From assembly GCA_913047375.1 (NCBI GenBank), contig CAJWTV010000001.1:62001-126000 (forward strand): a stretch of 64,000 nt of DNA, read 5' to 3'. Origin of the DNA: an uncultured Polaribacter sp. (GTDB taxonomy: Bacteria > Bacteroidota > Bacteroidia > Flavobacteriales > Flavobacteriaceae). A program made the translations under genes and the position numbers. This document shows, in pieces, positions 1-8,905 of the stretch (position 1 is the stretch's first letter; every line of letters begins with the position of its first letter). The notes under the pieces are model-generated. The model did no database searches. It was not told where the DNA came from and saw only the letters and a list, made by a program, of their open reading frames with translations.

Positions 1-550
1 CATGATCATATTTCTCAACATCTATAAAATTATATATTACTTGAATATCTTTTTTTATATTAAATAATCTATTGGTGGTGTTTTTTAAATTTGTTGACAC
101 TGAAGTTACAATATCAGAATTATTGATACTAAATTCAACAGCTGTTTTGTAGGTGGGATGACTACCAACTAGTGTAATATCTGTTCCATGAAGAGTTGTT
201 ACTACTTTTATATGAATGCCCTTTTCCTTTAACATTAACTTTGCCATATAAGCTGCATAAGCATGTGGAATAGCATAGTGAACATGCAAAACATCTAAAT
301 TATATTTCTCTACAACATCAACCATTTTAGTAGAAAGAGCTAATTCATAGGGTTGATAGTGAAACAAGGGATATTCTTCTAATAGTACTTCATGAAAATG
401 CAAATTATCTGAAATGAAATCTAAACGGACAGGTTGGTTGTATGTAATAAAGTGTACCTGATGTCCTTTGTCCGCCAATGCCATTCCTAATTCAGTTGCT
501 AATACTCCACTCCCTCCAAATGTTGGGTAGCAAACAATGCCTATTTTCAT
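1..550 (-). CDS. bshA: N-acetyl-alpha-D-glucosaminyl L-malate synthase BshA (5' part, cut by window edge)
   Basis: This is the first 183 codons of a GT-B (GT4 family) glycosyltransferase; the C-terminal half lies beyond base 1. The protein starts MKIGIVCYPTFGGSGVLATE, the typical BshA N-terminus with its glycine-rich loop. HVHYAIPHAYAAY and TLHGTDITLVG follow, also typical of BshA. In the family, BshA transfers GlcNAc from UDP-GlcNAc to L-malate, the first step of bacillithiol synthesis, in the cytoplasm. The start ATG is the reverse complement of bases 548-550. It is separated from the upstream transketolase gene by an intrinsic terminator, so it probably has its own promoter. The family call is firm; only the truncated part was seen. 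Confidence 0.9.
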   Translation of the reverse strand, partial: MKIGIVCYPTFGGSGVLATELGMALADKGHQVHFITYNQPVRLDFISDNLHFHEVLLEEYPLFHYQPYELALSTKMVDVVEKYNLDVLHVHYAIPHAYAAYMAKLMLKEKGIHIKVVTTLHGTDITLVGSHPTYKTAVEFSINNSDIVTSVSTNLKNTTNRLFNIKKDIQVIYNFIDVEKYDH

Positions 551-617
551 ATAAATTTTTAATATAATTACAATGTAAAGATAATGGTATTCCCACGTTT
601 TTATTCTAAATAAAAAC

Positions 618-650
618 ATAAAAAAAACCTACAAATTGAATTGTAGGTTA
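618..650 (-). terminator. Intrinsic terminator after the transketolase subunit gene
   Basis: A 9-bp perfect stem (AACCTACAA at 626-634 with TTGTAGGTT at 641-649) is followed, on the minus strand, by a run of seven T (621-627 on the plus strand are A). It lies 28 bases past the tkt stop codon and ahead of bshA, so it ends the tkt transcript. Confidence 0.8.
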
Positions 651-677
651 TTATAAGAACTATAAATTTACTTATTA

Positions 678-1523
678 TTAGTAGTCTCCTAGTGTTACTG
701 GATTTTGAGACAATGCATTCTCTAATTGTTCGTCACTAGGTGCTTTTCCATGCCAAGCATGTGTATGCATCATGAAGTCTACTCCATTACCCATTTCTGT
801 GTGTAATAAAATACAAACAGGCTTTCCTTTTCCTGTTTTTTGCTTAGCTGCTGATAAGGCGAATAGAATAGCTTCAATATCATTTCCTTTTTCTACAACT
901 ATAACATCCCAATCAAAGGCTTCAAATTTAGCTTTAATACTACCCATAGCCAATACATCATCAGTAGCTCCGTCAATTTGTTTTCCGTTTAAATCAATAG
1001 TACAAATTATATTATCTACTTTTTTTGCAGAAGCATACATAATTGCTTCCCAATTTTGTCCTTCTTGTAATTCACCATCTCCGTGTAATGTATAAATTAT
1101 TTTATCATCTTCATTTAATTTCTTTGCTTCGGCAGCACCTAAAGCAACTGACATTCCTTGACCTAAAGAACCTGAGGCTATTCTTATACCTGGTAATCCT
1201 TCATGAGTAGTAGGGTGTCCTTGCAAACGAGTATTTAATAGTCTAAAAGTAGCAAGTTCTGACACTGGAAAAAAACCACTATGTGCTAAAACACTATAAA
1301 ATACTGGAGAGATATGCCCATTTGATAAAAAGAATAAATCCTCGTCTTTACCGTCCATATCAAAGGCTGTGGAATATTCCATAACTTCTTGATAAAGACA
1401 TGTAATGAACTCTGCACAACCTAAAGAACCTCCAGGATGTCCTGAATTTACTTTGTGAACCATGCGTAAAATATCTCTACGAACTTGTTGAGTAAAATCT
1501 TGTAATTGTTGTGTATTTGACAT
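678..1523 (-). CDS. Transketolase, N-terminal (TPP-binding) subunit
   Basis: The 281-residue protein matches only the N-terminal, thiamine-diphosphate-binding half of transketolase. GHPGGSLG near the start and the TPP/metal motif GDGELQEGQNWEA with the following N are visible. Many Bacteroidota and archaea encode transketolase as two half-size subunits. The partner (pyrimidine-binding/C-terminal half) is not adjacent: dnaB lies upstream, and a terminator then bshA downstream. Role: non-oxidative pentose phosphate pathway. An in-frame TTG at 1554-1556 would add 11 residues, but ATG at 1521-1523 fits the family start MSNTQQLQ, and a -7-like box (1546-1553) overlaps the longer start. Confidence 0.9.
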   Translation of the reverse strand: MSNTQQLQDFTQQVRRDILRMVHKVNSGHPGGSLGCAEFITCLYQEVMEYSTAFDMDGKDEDLFFLSNGHISPVFYSVLAHSGFFPVSELATFRLLNTRLQGHPTTHEGLPGIRIASGSLGQGMSVALGAAEAKKLNEDDKIIYTLHGDGELQEGQNWEAIMYASAKKVDNIICTIDLNGKQIDGATDDVLAMGSIKAKFEAFDWDVIVVEKGNDIEAILFALSAAKQKTGKGKPVCILLHTEMGNGVDFMMHTHAWHGKAPSDEQLENALSQNPVTLGDY

Positions 1524-1545
1524 TTTAAAATGATATTTGTTGAGG

Positions 1546-1553
1546 CAAAAATA
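1546..1553 (-). promoter_or_regulatory. Bacteroidota -7 promoter box for the transketolase gene
   Basis: TATTTTTG on the minus strand matches the TAnnTTTG consensus and lies 22 bases before the ATG at 1523. No clear TTTG -33 element was seen, so this is a moderate call. Confidence 0.4.
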
Positions 1554-1645
1554 CAAAAGTGGATGGATTTGAATCTACTTTAAAATTTATTTATCTAAGA
1601 TTTATTAACAGTTTTTTATTTATGCTTTTAAGTAGTTTTTTTGTC

Positions 1646-3157
1646 TTAAAAAGGAACATCGTCAGCTCCAAAAGCATCTTTTGGTTCAATTCTTTGATCT
1701 GGAAAAACATCATCTGAAAAGTCAGCATTCATAGAAGACTGAAATTCAGAACTAAATCCTTCTTCTAAATCTGAGAATTTTGCTAAATGTCCAGTAAACT
1801 TTAATCTTATATTATCCAAACCACCATTTCTGTGTTTTGCAATAATAAATTCTCCTTGCCCTTCACAAGGAGTATGTTCATCATCGTCCCATTCTGTCAT
1901 TCCATAATATTCTGGGCGGAAAATAAAGCTTACAATATCTGCATCTTGTTCTATAGCTCCCGATTCACGTAAATCAGACAATAAAGGTCTTTTACTACCA
2001 CCACGAGTCTCTACGGCACGAGATAATTGTGATAAAGCAATAACAGGAACTTCCAATTCTTTCGCTAAAGCTTTTAAGTTTCTTGAAATCATTGAAATTT
2101 CTTGTTCACGATTACCTCCAGCTTTACTTCCAGCTGTCATTAATTGTAAATAATCTATTACAATAATTTTTACACCATGTTGGGATACTAGTCTTCTAGC
2201 TTTTGCACGAAGATCAAAAATGGATAAAGATGGTGTATCATCAATAAATATTGGGGCATCAGAGAGCCTCTTAACTTTAACATTTAATTGCTCCCATTCA
2301 TGAGGTTCTAAATTACCTTTTCTTAATTTTTCTGATGTCAAACCAGTTTCTGATGAAATCATACGGGTTATCAACTGAACGGAAGACATTTCTAGTGAAA
2401 ATACAGCTACACCATGATTGAAATCGATTGCCATATTTTTTGCCATTGATATAACAAATGCAGTTTTACCCATACCAGGTCGCGCAGCAATAATTACTAA
2501 ATCAGATGGCTGCCAACCAGAGGTCAAGGCATCTAATTTAGTAAACCCTGTAGCTAAACCTGACATACCTCCTTCATTGCCAATTTCTTGTATTTTCTTT
2601 AAAGCTTGTTTTACTAGTGAGCCAGCTTCTTCTGAACTCTTTTTTAAATTTCCTTGTGTAACCTCAAACAACTTTCCCTCTGCATCATCCAATAAATCAA
2701 ATACATCTGTACTTTCATCATATGCATTTTCTATAATTTCACTTGAAATAGAAATTAATCTTCGTTGAATATATTTTTGTAAAATAATTCTTGCATGGAA
2801 TTCAATATGTGCCGAAGATGCTACTTTTTGAGTTAATCTGATTAAAAAAAAATCACCACCAACATATTCTAGTTTTCCGTTCTTTTTCAACAAATTAGAT
2901 ACTGTCAATAAATCAATCGGTTCGGAATTTTGAAACAACTCAAATATAACAGCATAAATTTCATGATGTTTGGAATCATAAAAAGCGTCTGGACTTAAGA
3001 TATCTATTACATCATCAATTCCTTTTTTATCAATCATCATCGCTCCCAATACAGCTTCTTCTAACTCAACAGCTTGAGGAGGGATCTTACCCTTCTCAAG
3101 ACTTATGATTCTTGATTTATCTACTTTTTTACCAGCAATTACATTCGTTTTTTCCAT
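1646..3157 (-). CDS. dnaB: Replicative DNA helicase DnaB
   Basis: This is a full-length 503-residue DnaB. An N-terminal domain begins around PPQAVELEEAVLGAMM. The RecA-like C-terminal domain carries Walker A (ARPGMGKTAF), Walker B (IIVIDYLQLM) and the DnaB motif RGGSKRPLLSDLRESGAIEQ. It unwinds DNA ahead of the fork as a hexamer and recruits primase. No intein was seen. The ATG at 3155-3157 was chosen over a GTG two codons upstream because MEKTNVIAG is a normal start and because a TATATTTG promoter box sits at 3163-3170. If that box is used, the mRNA would be nearly leaderless. The gene is divergent from the DUF3810 gene. Confidence 0.96.
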   Translation of the reverse strand: MEKTNVIAGKKVDKSRIISLEKGKIPPQAVELEEAVLGAMMIDKKGIDDVIDILSPDAFYDSKHHEIYAVIFELFQNSEPIDLLTVSNLLKKNGKLEYVGGDFFLIRLTQKVASSAHIEFHARIILQKYIQRRLISISSEIIENAYDESTDVFDLLDDAEGKLFEVTQGNLKKSSEEAGSLVKQALKKIQEIGNEGGMSGLATGFTKLDALTSGWQPSDLVIIAARPGMGKTAFVISMAKNMAIDFNHGVAVFSLEMSSVQLITRMISSETGLTSEKLRKGNLEPHEWEQLNVKVKRLSDAPIFIDDTPSLSIFDLRAKARRLVSQHGVKIIVIDYLQLMTAGSKAGGNREQEISMISRNLKALAKELEVPVIALSQLSRAVETRGGSKRPLLSDLRESGAIEQDADIVSFIFRPEYYGMTEWDDDEHTPCEGQGEFIIAKHRNGGLDNIRLKFTGHLAKFSDLEEGFSSEFQSSMNADFSDDVFPDQRIEPKDAFGADDVPF

Positions 3158-3162
3158 ACACA

Positions 3163-3170
3163 CAAATATA
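3163..3170 (-). promoter_or_regulatory. -7 promoter box directly in front of dnaB
   Basis: TATATTTG on the minus strand is a perfect TAnnTTTG match. Only five bases separate it from the dnaB ATG, so transcription would start at or within a few bases of the start codon. No convincing -33 TTTG was found. Confidence 0.45.
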
Positions 3171-3295
3171 ATTTTTTACATTGGTTATCATTTATGAATT
3201 ACTACTTTTATTTGTTGACAATTATTGTAAACTAAATTGTTATTATCATGTTAATAAACAGTCAACTTCTAATTTGATTTATTATTTTTACCTAA

Positions 3296-4375
3296 ATGAA
3301 AAATAATAAAATACATATTATTCTTACTATTTTACTTCCTATACAAGTGATACTTGTTCAATTAGCTGGTAATCATTCGAATATTATTGAAAAATATTAT
3401 TCAATGTGGTTATACCCATTAATTTCATCACTATTTAGAGTTTTGTTTGGTAGTATTCCTTTTTCTGTTGGTGATATTGTAATTGGATTTTTATTGTTGA
3501 TTTTATTTCGATTTTTATTTAAATTGATAATCACAAGATTTAAAAATTTTAGAAATATTTTTTTAAACTTAACTGCTTTTTTATCAGTGATTTACTTTTG
3601 CTTTTACCTCTTCTGGGGGTTAAATTATTATAGAGAACCCTTAGCTAAAAACTTAGGCTACACAAAAACTAGCCATACAAATAAAGAATTGTTAAAGACG
3701 ACTAACTATGTACTCAAAAAACTAAATTTTTATCAATTAGAAATTACGGATAATGATAGTTTAATGGTTGAAAATAAAGTTTCTAGAGAAAAAATTTATG
3801 AAATGGCTTTTGAGGGCCTCAGAAATTTAGAAAAAGATTACCCTCAACTAGAATATAAATATTCATCAGTTAAAAGTTCTCTAATAAGTACTTTTCAGTC
3901 TTATAATGGAACTTCCGGATATTTTAACCCGTTTACAGGAGAAGCACAAGTAAATAATCTTATTCCAAAAAATGGCTATCCTACAACAACTTATCATGAA
4001 ATTGCTCATCAAATTGGGTATGCAGCAGAAGATGAAGCAAATTTTATTGGGTTTTTAGCTTCTAATAACCATGATGATATTTATTTTAAATATGCAAGTT
4101 ATAGAATGGCTTTTATTTATTTAATTAAAGAGGTGAAAAAAAGAGATCAACATGCATTTAATAAAATTTGGGAAGACTTAAACATTGGTGTAATTAAAGA
4201 TTTCAACAAAAGTAATGCTTTCTGGAAATCATATAAAAATCCTTTTGAACCAATAATAAAAAAAGGTTATGATATTTATTTAAAAGCGAATAATCAACCT
4301 AGAGGAATTAAATCCTATAATTATGTTGTTAATTTATTGATTTCTTATTTTAATATTAAATTTTCATTAAATTAG
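3296..4375 (+). CDS. DUF3810 family membrane protein with zinc-metalloprotease motif
   Basis: The 359-residue protein has about three hydrophobic segments in the first 110 residues: roughly 7-25, 50-72 and 82-105. A soluble C-terminal domain follows, with HEIAH (H234-H238) and a downstream glutamate in AAEDEANFIGF. This is the HExxH...E layout of a gluzincin-like zinc site and is typical of DUF3810, a Bacteroidota family. Substrate and role are not established; envelope proteolysis is inference. It is a single gene, divergent from dnaB, and followed by 139 bases without a clear terminator before the amidohydrolase pair. Confidence 0.85.
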   Translation: MKNNKIHIILTILLPIQVILVQLAGNHSNIIEKYYSMWLYPLISSLFRVLFGSIPFSVGDIVIGFLLLILFRFLFKLIITRFKNFRNIFLNLTAFLSVIYFCFYLFWGLNYYREPLAKNLGYTKTSHTNKELLKTTNYVLKKLNFYQLEITDNDSLMVENKVSREKIYEMAFEGLRNLEKDYPQLEYKYSSVKSSLISTFQSYNGTSGYFNPFTGEAQVNNLIPKNGYPTTTYHEIAHQIGYAAEDEANFIGFLASNNHDDIYFKYASYRMAFIYLIKEVKKRDQHAFNKIWEDLNIGVIKDFNKSNAFWKSYKNPFEPIIKKGYDIYLKANNQPRGIKSYNYVVNLLISYFNIKFSLN

Positions 4376-4514
4376 ATGCTTTAAAAATTAACATCTGAAT
4401 CAGGTTTTCATTTCTTATAAGTGTTATAATTTCTAAAAATTAAAAATAACAGTATTAAAAACTAAATTTATATTAGTAATTGCTTTATTAACATCGATAA
4501 AAAAAAACTCCACA

Positions 4515-7463
4515 ATGAAAAAACTACTCTTATTATTATTATTATTCACAATTTCAACTACCAATTCACAAGATTATTTCCCAACTAATACGGGGGTGAA
4601 AACTGCAAAAAACACAACGATCGCTATAAAGAATGCTACTATATACGTAACTGCAAATAAGATTATTAAAAAAGGAGCTTTATTAATAAAAGATGGTAAA
4701 ATTCTTGCTATCGGAAAATCTATAAAAATTCCTCTAGGGACTAAAACGATCGATTTAAATGGAAAAACAATATATCCTTCATTTATTGATTTGTATTCGA
4801 GTTTTGGAATTACAAAACCAAAAAGAAGTCAATCTAATAGTAGAGTACCTCAATATGATGCTTCAAGAAAAGGTTTTTATTGGAATGATCATATTAGACC
4901 AGAAACTGAATCTAAAAAGAATTTTATATTTGATTCAAAAAAAGCCAAAGAATTTTTAAATGCTGGTTTTGGGGTTGTAAATACACATTTACAAGATGGC
5001 ATTATTAGAGGAAATGGAATGCTAGTTGCTCTAAATCTAGCTACATCTGATTCATATAGAATTTTAGATTATAAATCTGCTCAATATTTATCATTTGAAA
5101 AAAGCGTAAAGTCTCGTCAATCTTATCCAACATCTAGGATGGGTGCAATGGCTTTATTGCGACAAACTTATTTAGATGCAGATTGGTATGCTAGTGGAAA
5201 TATGAAAAACAAAGATGCCTCTTTGGAAGCTCTAAATAATAATAAAAAATTAACACAAATATTTGAGAGTGGAAATCATTTAGATGTTTTAAGAGCAGAC
5301 AAAGTAGGAGATGAATTTGGAATTCAATATACTATTGTTGGAGGTGGCGACGAATTTGAGCGTATTGAAGACATAAAGAAAACTAATGCTCGTTTTATAA
5401 TCCCAATCAATTTCAGAAAAGCATATGATTTAAGCAATCCATTGGTGTCTAAAAATATTGCATTAAGTGATTTACGTAAGTGGAATCAGGAGCCTTCAAA
5501 TTTATCTGTTTTGGATAAAAATGGAATTGAATTTGCATTAACTACACATAAATTAAAATCTATAGCTTTATTTCATAAAAATCTAAGAAAAGCAATAAAA
5601 TACGGTTTCGACAAAGAGAAAGCATTAGAAGCTTTAACCTCAATTCCAGCTAGAATTCTAGGGAAAACAAATATTGGGAATTTAAAAGTTGATAGTTATG
5701 CTAATTTTATAATCACATCTGGAGATATATTTGATGCAAAAACAATTATTTATGAAAATTGGGTTCAAGGAGATAAAAATATTATTATCAATATGGATAT
5801 AGAAGATATTAATGGTCAATATGACTTGACTGTAAATAATAATAATTATAAGCTAAATATTACAGGTAAAAAAACTAAACAAGTTGGTGTTTTAAAATTT
5901 AAAAATAAAATCGTTAAATCTAAATTTTCATTTAAAGACAGTTGGATTAATATTACTTTTAAAGATTCTATTGGATATAAACGATTAGTTGGTCAAGTTC
6001 AAAGTGATAAAAATTTAATTAGAGGTATTCTCTATGATGAGTCTAATAAAAAAACTTCATGGGAAGCTGTAAAGCAAAAAAACAAGGAAAAAGGAAAAAG
6101 GAAAAAGGAAAAAAAGAAGAAAGAATTAATACTCTTTCCTGTTAGTTTCCCTAATGTTGGATATGGTAATTATGACATCCCAAATAAAGAAACAATTTTA
6201 GTTAAAAACGCTACGGTATGGACTTCTGAAAAAGAAGGAGTATTAGAAAATACAGATGTTTTAATAAAAAATGGAAAAATTCATAAAATCGGAAAAAACT
6301 TAAATTACAGAGGAGCTAAAGTTATTAATGGATCTGGAAAATATTTAACAGCGGGAATTATTGATGAGCATTCACATATTGCTACATCTGCAGTAAATGA
6401 ATCTGGCCATAATTCAACAGCAGAAGTAACAATTGAAGATGTTGTGAACCCTAATGACATGAACATTTACAGGAATTTAGCTGGTGGTGTTACTACTATT
6501 CAAATTCTACATGGTTCTGCAAACCCAATAGGTGGTCGTTCCGCGATTATAAAATTAAAATGGGGAGAAAATGCAAAGGGGATGCTAATAAACAACTCAC
6601 CTAAGTATATAAAATTCGCTTTGGGAGAAAACGTAAAACAGTCTAATTGGGGAGAAAATAATAAAGTCCGTTTTCCACAAACTAGGATGGGTACTGAACA
6701 AGTTTTTATTGATTATTTCCAAAGAGCGAAAGAATATGATGCTTTAAAGAAAAGTGGAAAGCCTTTCAGAAAAGATATAGAATTAGAAACATTGGCAGAA
6801 ATAATTAACAAAGAGCGTTTTATTTCCTGTCATTCATATATTCAGTCAGAAATTAATATGTTAATGAAAGTTGCAGAAAAATTCAATTTTAACATTAATA
6901 CATTTACACATATTCTAGAAGGTTATAAAGTTGCAGATAAAATGAAAGCCCATGGCGTAGGAGCTTCAACCTTTTCAGATTGGTGGGCATATAAATATGA
7001 GGTTCTAGACGCTATTCCTTACAATGCTGCAATAATGGCAAACCAGGGTATTACAGTCGCTATCAATTCAGACGATAGAGAAATGTCCAGAAGATTGAAT
7101 CAGGAAGCTGCAAAAAGTATTAAATACGGGGGTATGTCTGAGAAAGAGGCCTGGAAAATGGTAACAATTAATCCTGCTAAATTATTACATTTAGACAACA
7201 GAACTGGAAGTATAAAAGAAGGAAAAGATGCAGATTTAGTTCTATGGAACAATAATCCTTTATCTATTTATGCAAAAGCAGAAACTACTATTATAGATGG
7301 TACTATTTACTTTGATATAAATAAAGATTTAGAAAAAAGAAAAGCTATTCAATCTGAAAAAAGTAAATTAATTAAAATGATGTTGGATGAAAAAATGGCT
7401 GGTAGTGAAACTCAATTACCAAAGAAAAAAAGAAATAGAAACTTTCACTGTGATTCAGAATAA
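4515..7463 (+). CDS. Secreted amidohydrolase-family protein with two amidohydrolase domains
   Basis: The 982-residue protein has a signal peptide (MKKLLLLLLLFTISTTNSQ) and two amidohydrolase-like domains, about residues 20-430 and 555-960. The second domain keeps the metal-site signature: H619-S-H621 in IIDEHSH, later His in CHSY and FTHILEG, and Asp in INSDD. The matching place in the first domain reads FIDLYSS, without HxH, so that domain is probably not catalytic. The lysine-rich linker between them is encoded by four tandem GGAAAAA units (6086-6113). The family hydrolyses C-N bonds (imidazolonepropionase/dipeptidase type); the substrate is unknown. It lies 18 bases ahead of the related gene at 7482 and is likely co-transcribed with it. 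Confidence 0.85.
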   Translation: MKKLLLLLLLFTISTTNSQDYFPTNTGVKTAKNTTIAIKNATIYVTANKIIKKGALLIKDGKILAIGKSIKIPLGTKTIDLNGKTIYPSFIDLYSSFGITKPKRSQSNSRVPQYDASRKGFYWNDHIRPETESKKNFIFDSKKAKEFLNAGFGVVNTHLQDGIIRGNGMLVALNLATSDSYRILDYKSAQYLSFEKSVKSRQSYPTSRMGAMALLRQTYLDADWYASGNMKNKDASLEALNNNKKLTQIFESGNHLDVLRADKVGDEFGIQYTIVGGGDEFERIEDIKKTNARFIIPINFRKAYDLSNPLVSKNIALSDLRKWNQEPSNLSVLDKNGIEFALTTHKLKSIALFHKNLRKAIKYGFDKEKALEALTSIPARILGKTNIGNLKVDSYANFIITSGDIFDAKTIIYENWVQGDKNIIINMDIEDINGQYDLTVNNNNYKLNITGKKTKQVGVLKFKNKIVKSKFSFKDSWINITFKDSIGYKRLVGQVQSDKNLIRGILYDESNKKTSWEAVKQKNKEKGKRKKEKKKKELILFPVSFPNVGYGNYDIPNKETILVKNATVWTSEKEGVLENTDVLIKNGKIHKIGKNLNYRGAKVINGSGKYLTAGIIDEHSHIATSAVNESGHNSTAEVTIEDVVNPNDMNIYRNLAGGVTTIQILHGSANPIGGRSAIIKLKWGENAKGMLINNSPKYIKFALGENVKQSNWGENNKVRFPQTRMGTEQVFIDYFQRAKEYDALKKSGKPFRKDIELETLAEIINKERFISCHSYIQSEINMLMKVAEKFNFNINTFTHILEGYKVADKMKAHGVGASTFSDWWAYKYEVLDAIPYNAAIMANQGITVAINSDDREMSRRLNQEAAKSIKYGGMSEKEAWKMVTINPAKLLHLDNRTGSIKEGKDADLVLWNNNPLSIYAKAETTIIDGTIYFDINKDLEKRKAIQSEKSKLIKMMLDEKMAGSETQLPKKKRNRNFHCDSE
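6086..6113 (+). repeat. Heptanucleotide tandem repeat (GGAAAAA x4) inside a coding region
   Basis: Four perfect GGAAAAA copies are followed by A- and GAA-rich sequence. The unit is 7 bases, not a multiple of three, so gain or loss of one copy would shift the frame of the amidohydrolase gene near codon 524-534, between its two domains. Confidence 0.9.
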
Positions 7464-7481
7464 CAACTAAAAAATAATAAA

Positions 7482-8786
7482 ATGAAAAATAAATATATTT
7501 ATAGCATAATTTGTTTCTTATTTATAGGGAATCTTTTAGCACAACAAACACCAGCACCAATACAAACTAAAGGTTATACTATAGAAGGTGCAACTGCTCA
7601 TCTAGGAAACGGGAAAATAATCGAAGACTGTTTGATTATGTTTAAAAACGGTAAACTTACTTTTGTAGGAAATGCAATGACAAAAATTGCTAGAGAAGGA
7701 ACAATTATTTATGCAAAAGGAAAGCATGTATACCCTGGATTTATTGCAGCAAATACTTCTTTAGGATTGGTTGAAATAGATGCTGTAAGAGCAACTAATG
7801 ACGAAGATGAAGTAGGTTCAATGTTACCCCATATAAGAAGTCTAATCGCTTACAATGCAGAAAGTAAAGTAATAGAGTCTATGCGTCCTAATGGAGTGTT
7901 TATGGCTCAAATAACACCAAGAGGTGGTGTTATTTCTGGTACGTCTTCTGTAATGCAATTTGATGCCTGGAACTGGGAAGACGCAGTGATCAATATTGAT
8001 GATGCTATTCATATGAACTGGCCAAAAAGTATAACTAGTGGTCGTTGGTGGTTAGGAGAAGATCCTGGTTTAAAACAAGATCCAAAATATATCGAAAATA
8101 TAAATAAAATAACAAATTATTTTTCTGACGCTAAAAGGTATTTAATAAATGAACAAGTTATCGAGAATATACCTTTTGCCGCTACAAAGAGACTATTCAA
8201 CGGCTCTCAAAAAATTTTTATACATGTAAATGGAGAAAAAGAAATAACAGATGCTATTAACAAAATGAAAACAGTAGGAATCAATAATATTGTTTTAGTT
8301 CACGCACAAGGAGCAGAAAATGTCTCAGATTTATTAATAAAAAATAATATACCTGTCATAATAGATCGTTCACACAGAATACCTAGTGGTGAAGATGACG
8401 ACTATGATCTATCCTATAGAAACGCTAAAATATTAATTGATAAAGGGATTACAGTAGGTTTGGGTATGGAAGGAGATATGGAACGTATGAATACAAGAAA
8501 TTTACCTTTTTATGCAGGAACATATGCTGCTTTTGGTATTGATAAAGAAGAAGCATTAAAAATGATTACTTCAAACAATGCAAAAATTTTAGGGATAGAT
8601 AGCTTTGTAGGAACAATAGAGGAAGGTAAGGATGCTACATTATTTATTTCTGAAGGTGATGCTTTAGAGATGAAGGGTAATATACTAACTGCAGGATTTA
8701 TTCAAGGTAGAAAAATTAGTTTAGAAACACACCAAACAAAACTTTGGAAACGCTACTCTAATAAGTATCAAAATAAAAATAATTAG
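7482..8786 (+). CDS. Secreted amidohydrolase-family protein, probably without metal site
   Basis: The 434-residue protein has a signal peptide ending near FIGNLLAQQ. Its overall fold signature is that of amidohydrolases: an N-terminal GKHVYPGFI segment and a C-terminal TSNNAKILGI...GTIEEGKDATLFI segment. The HxH metal motif after YPGFI is replaced by AANTS (about residues 89-93), and the usual late Asp region reads LGMEGDME. It therefore looks like a degenerate amidohydrolase, related to the first domain of the preceding protein. The two genes are 18 bases apart and probably act together in the periplasm, possibly as a complex in which only one domain is catalytic (inference). Confidence 0.8.
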   Translation: MKNKYIYSIICFLFIGNLLAQQTPAPIQTKGYTIEGATAHLGNGKIIEDCLIMFKNGKLTFVGNAMTKIAREGTIIYAKGKHVYPGFIAANTSLGLVEIDAVRATNDEDEVGSMLPHIRSLIAYNAESKVIESMRPNGVFMAQITPRGGVISGTSSVMQFDAWNWEDAVINIDDAIHMNWPKSITSGRWWLGEDPGLKQDPKYIENINKITNYFSDAKRYLINEQVIENIPFAATKRLFNGSQKIFIHVNGEKEITDAINKMKTVGINNIVLVHAQGAENVSDLLIKNNIPVIIDRSHRIPSGEDDDYDLSYRNAKILIDKGITVGLGMEGDMERMNTRNLPFYAGTYAAFGIDKEEALKMITSNNAKILGIDSFVGTIEEGKDATLFISEGDALEMKGNILTAGFIQGRKISLETHQTKLWKRYSNKYQNKNN

Positions 8787-8832
8787 TATCGACTTTAAGA
8801 CGACTAATAATTATTAAAGATCATTTAATTTT

Positions 8833-8840
8833 TATCTTTG
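8833..8840 (+). promoter_or_regulatory. Candidate -7 box upstream of the RNA methyltransferase gene
   Basis: TATCTTTG is a perfect TAnnTTTG match 65 bases before the ATG at 8906. It is an alternative to the better-placed promoter at 8871-8900. Confidence 0.3.
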
Positions 8841-8870
8841 TGAAAGATTTACATTAATAATAATAAGTTT

Positions 8871-8900
8871 TTTGGCAATACATACAAATAGTTATATTTG
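8871..8900 (+). promoter_or_regulatory. Promoter (TTTG-18-TATATTTG) abutting the RNA methyltransferase start
   Basis: TTTG at 8871-8874 and TATATTTG at 8893-8900 are spaced 18 bases apart, matching the Bacteroidota consensus at both elements. Only five bases follow before the ATG at 8906, so the transcript should start at or next to the start codon. Confidence 0.6.
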
Positions 8901-8905
8901 CTAAG

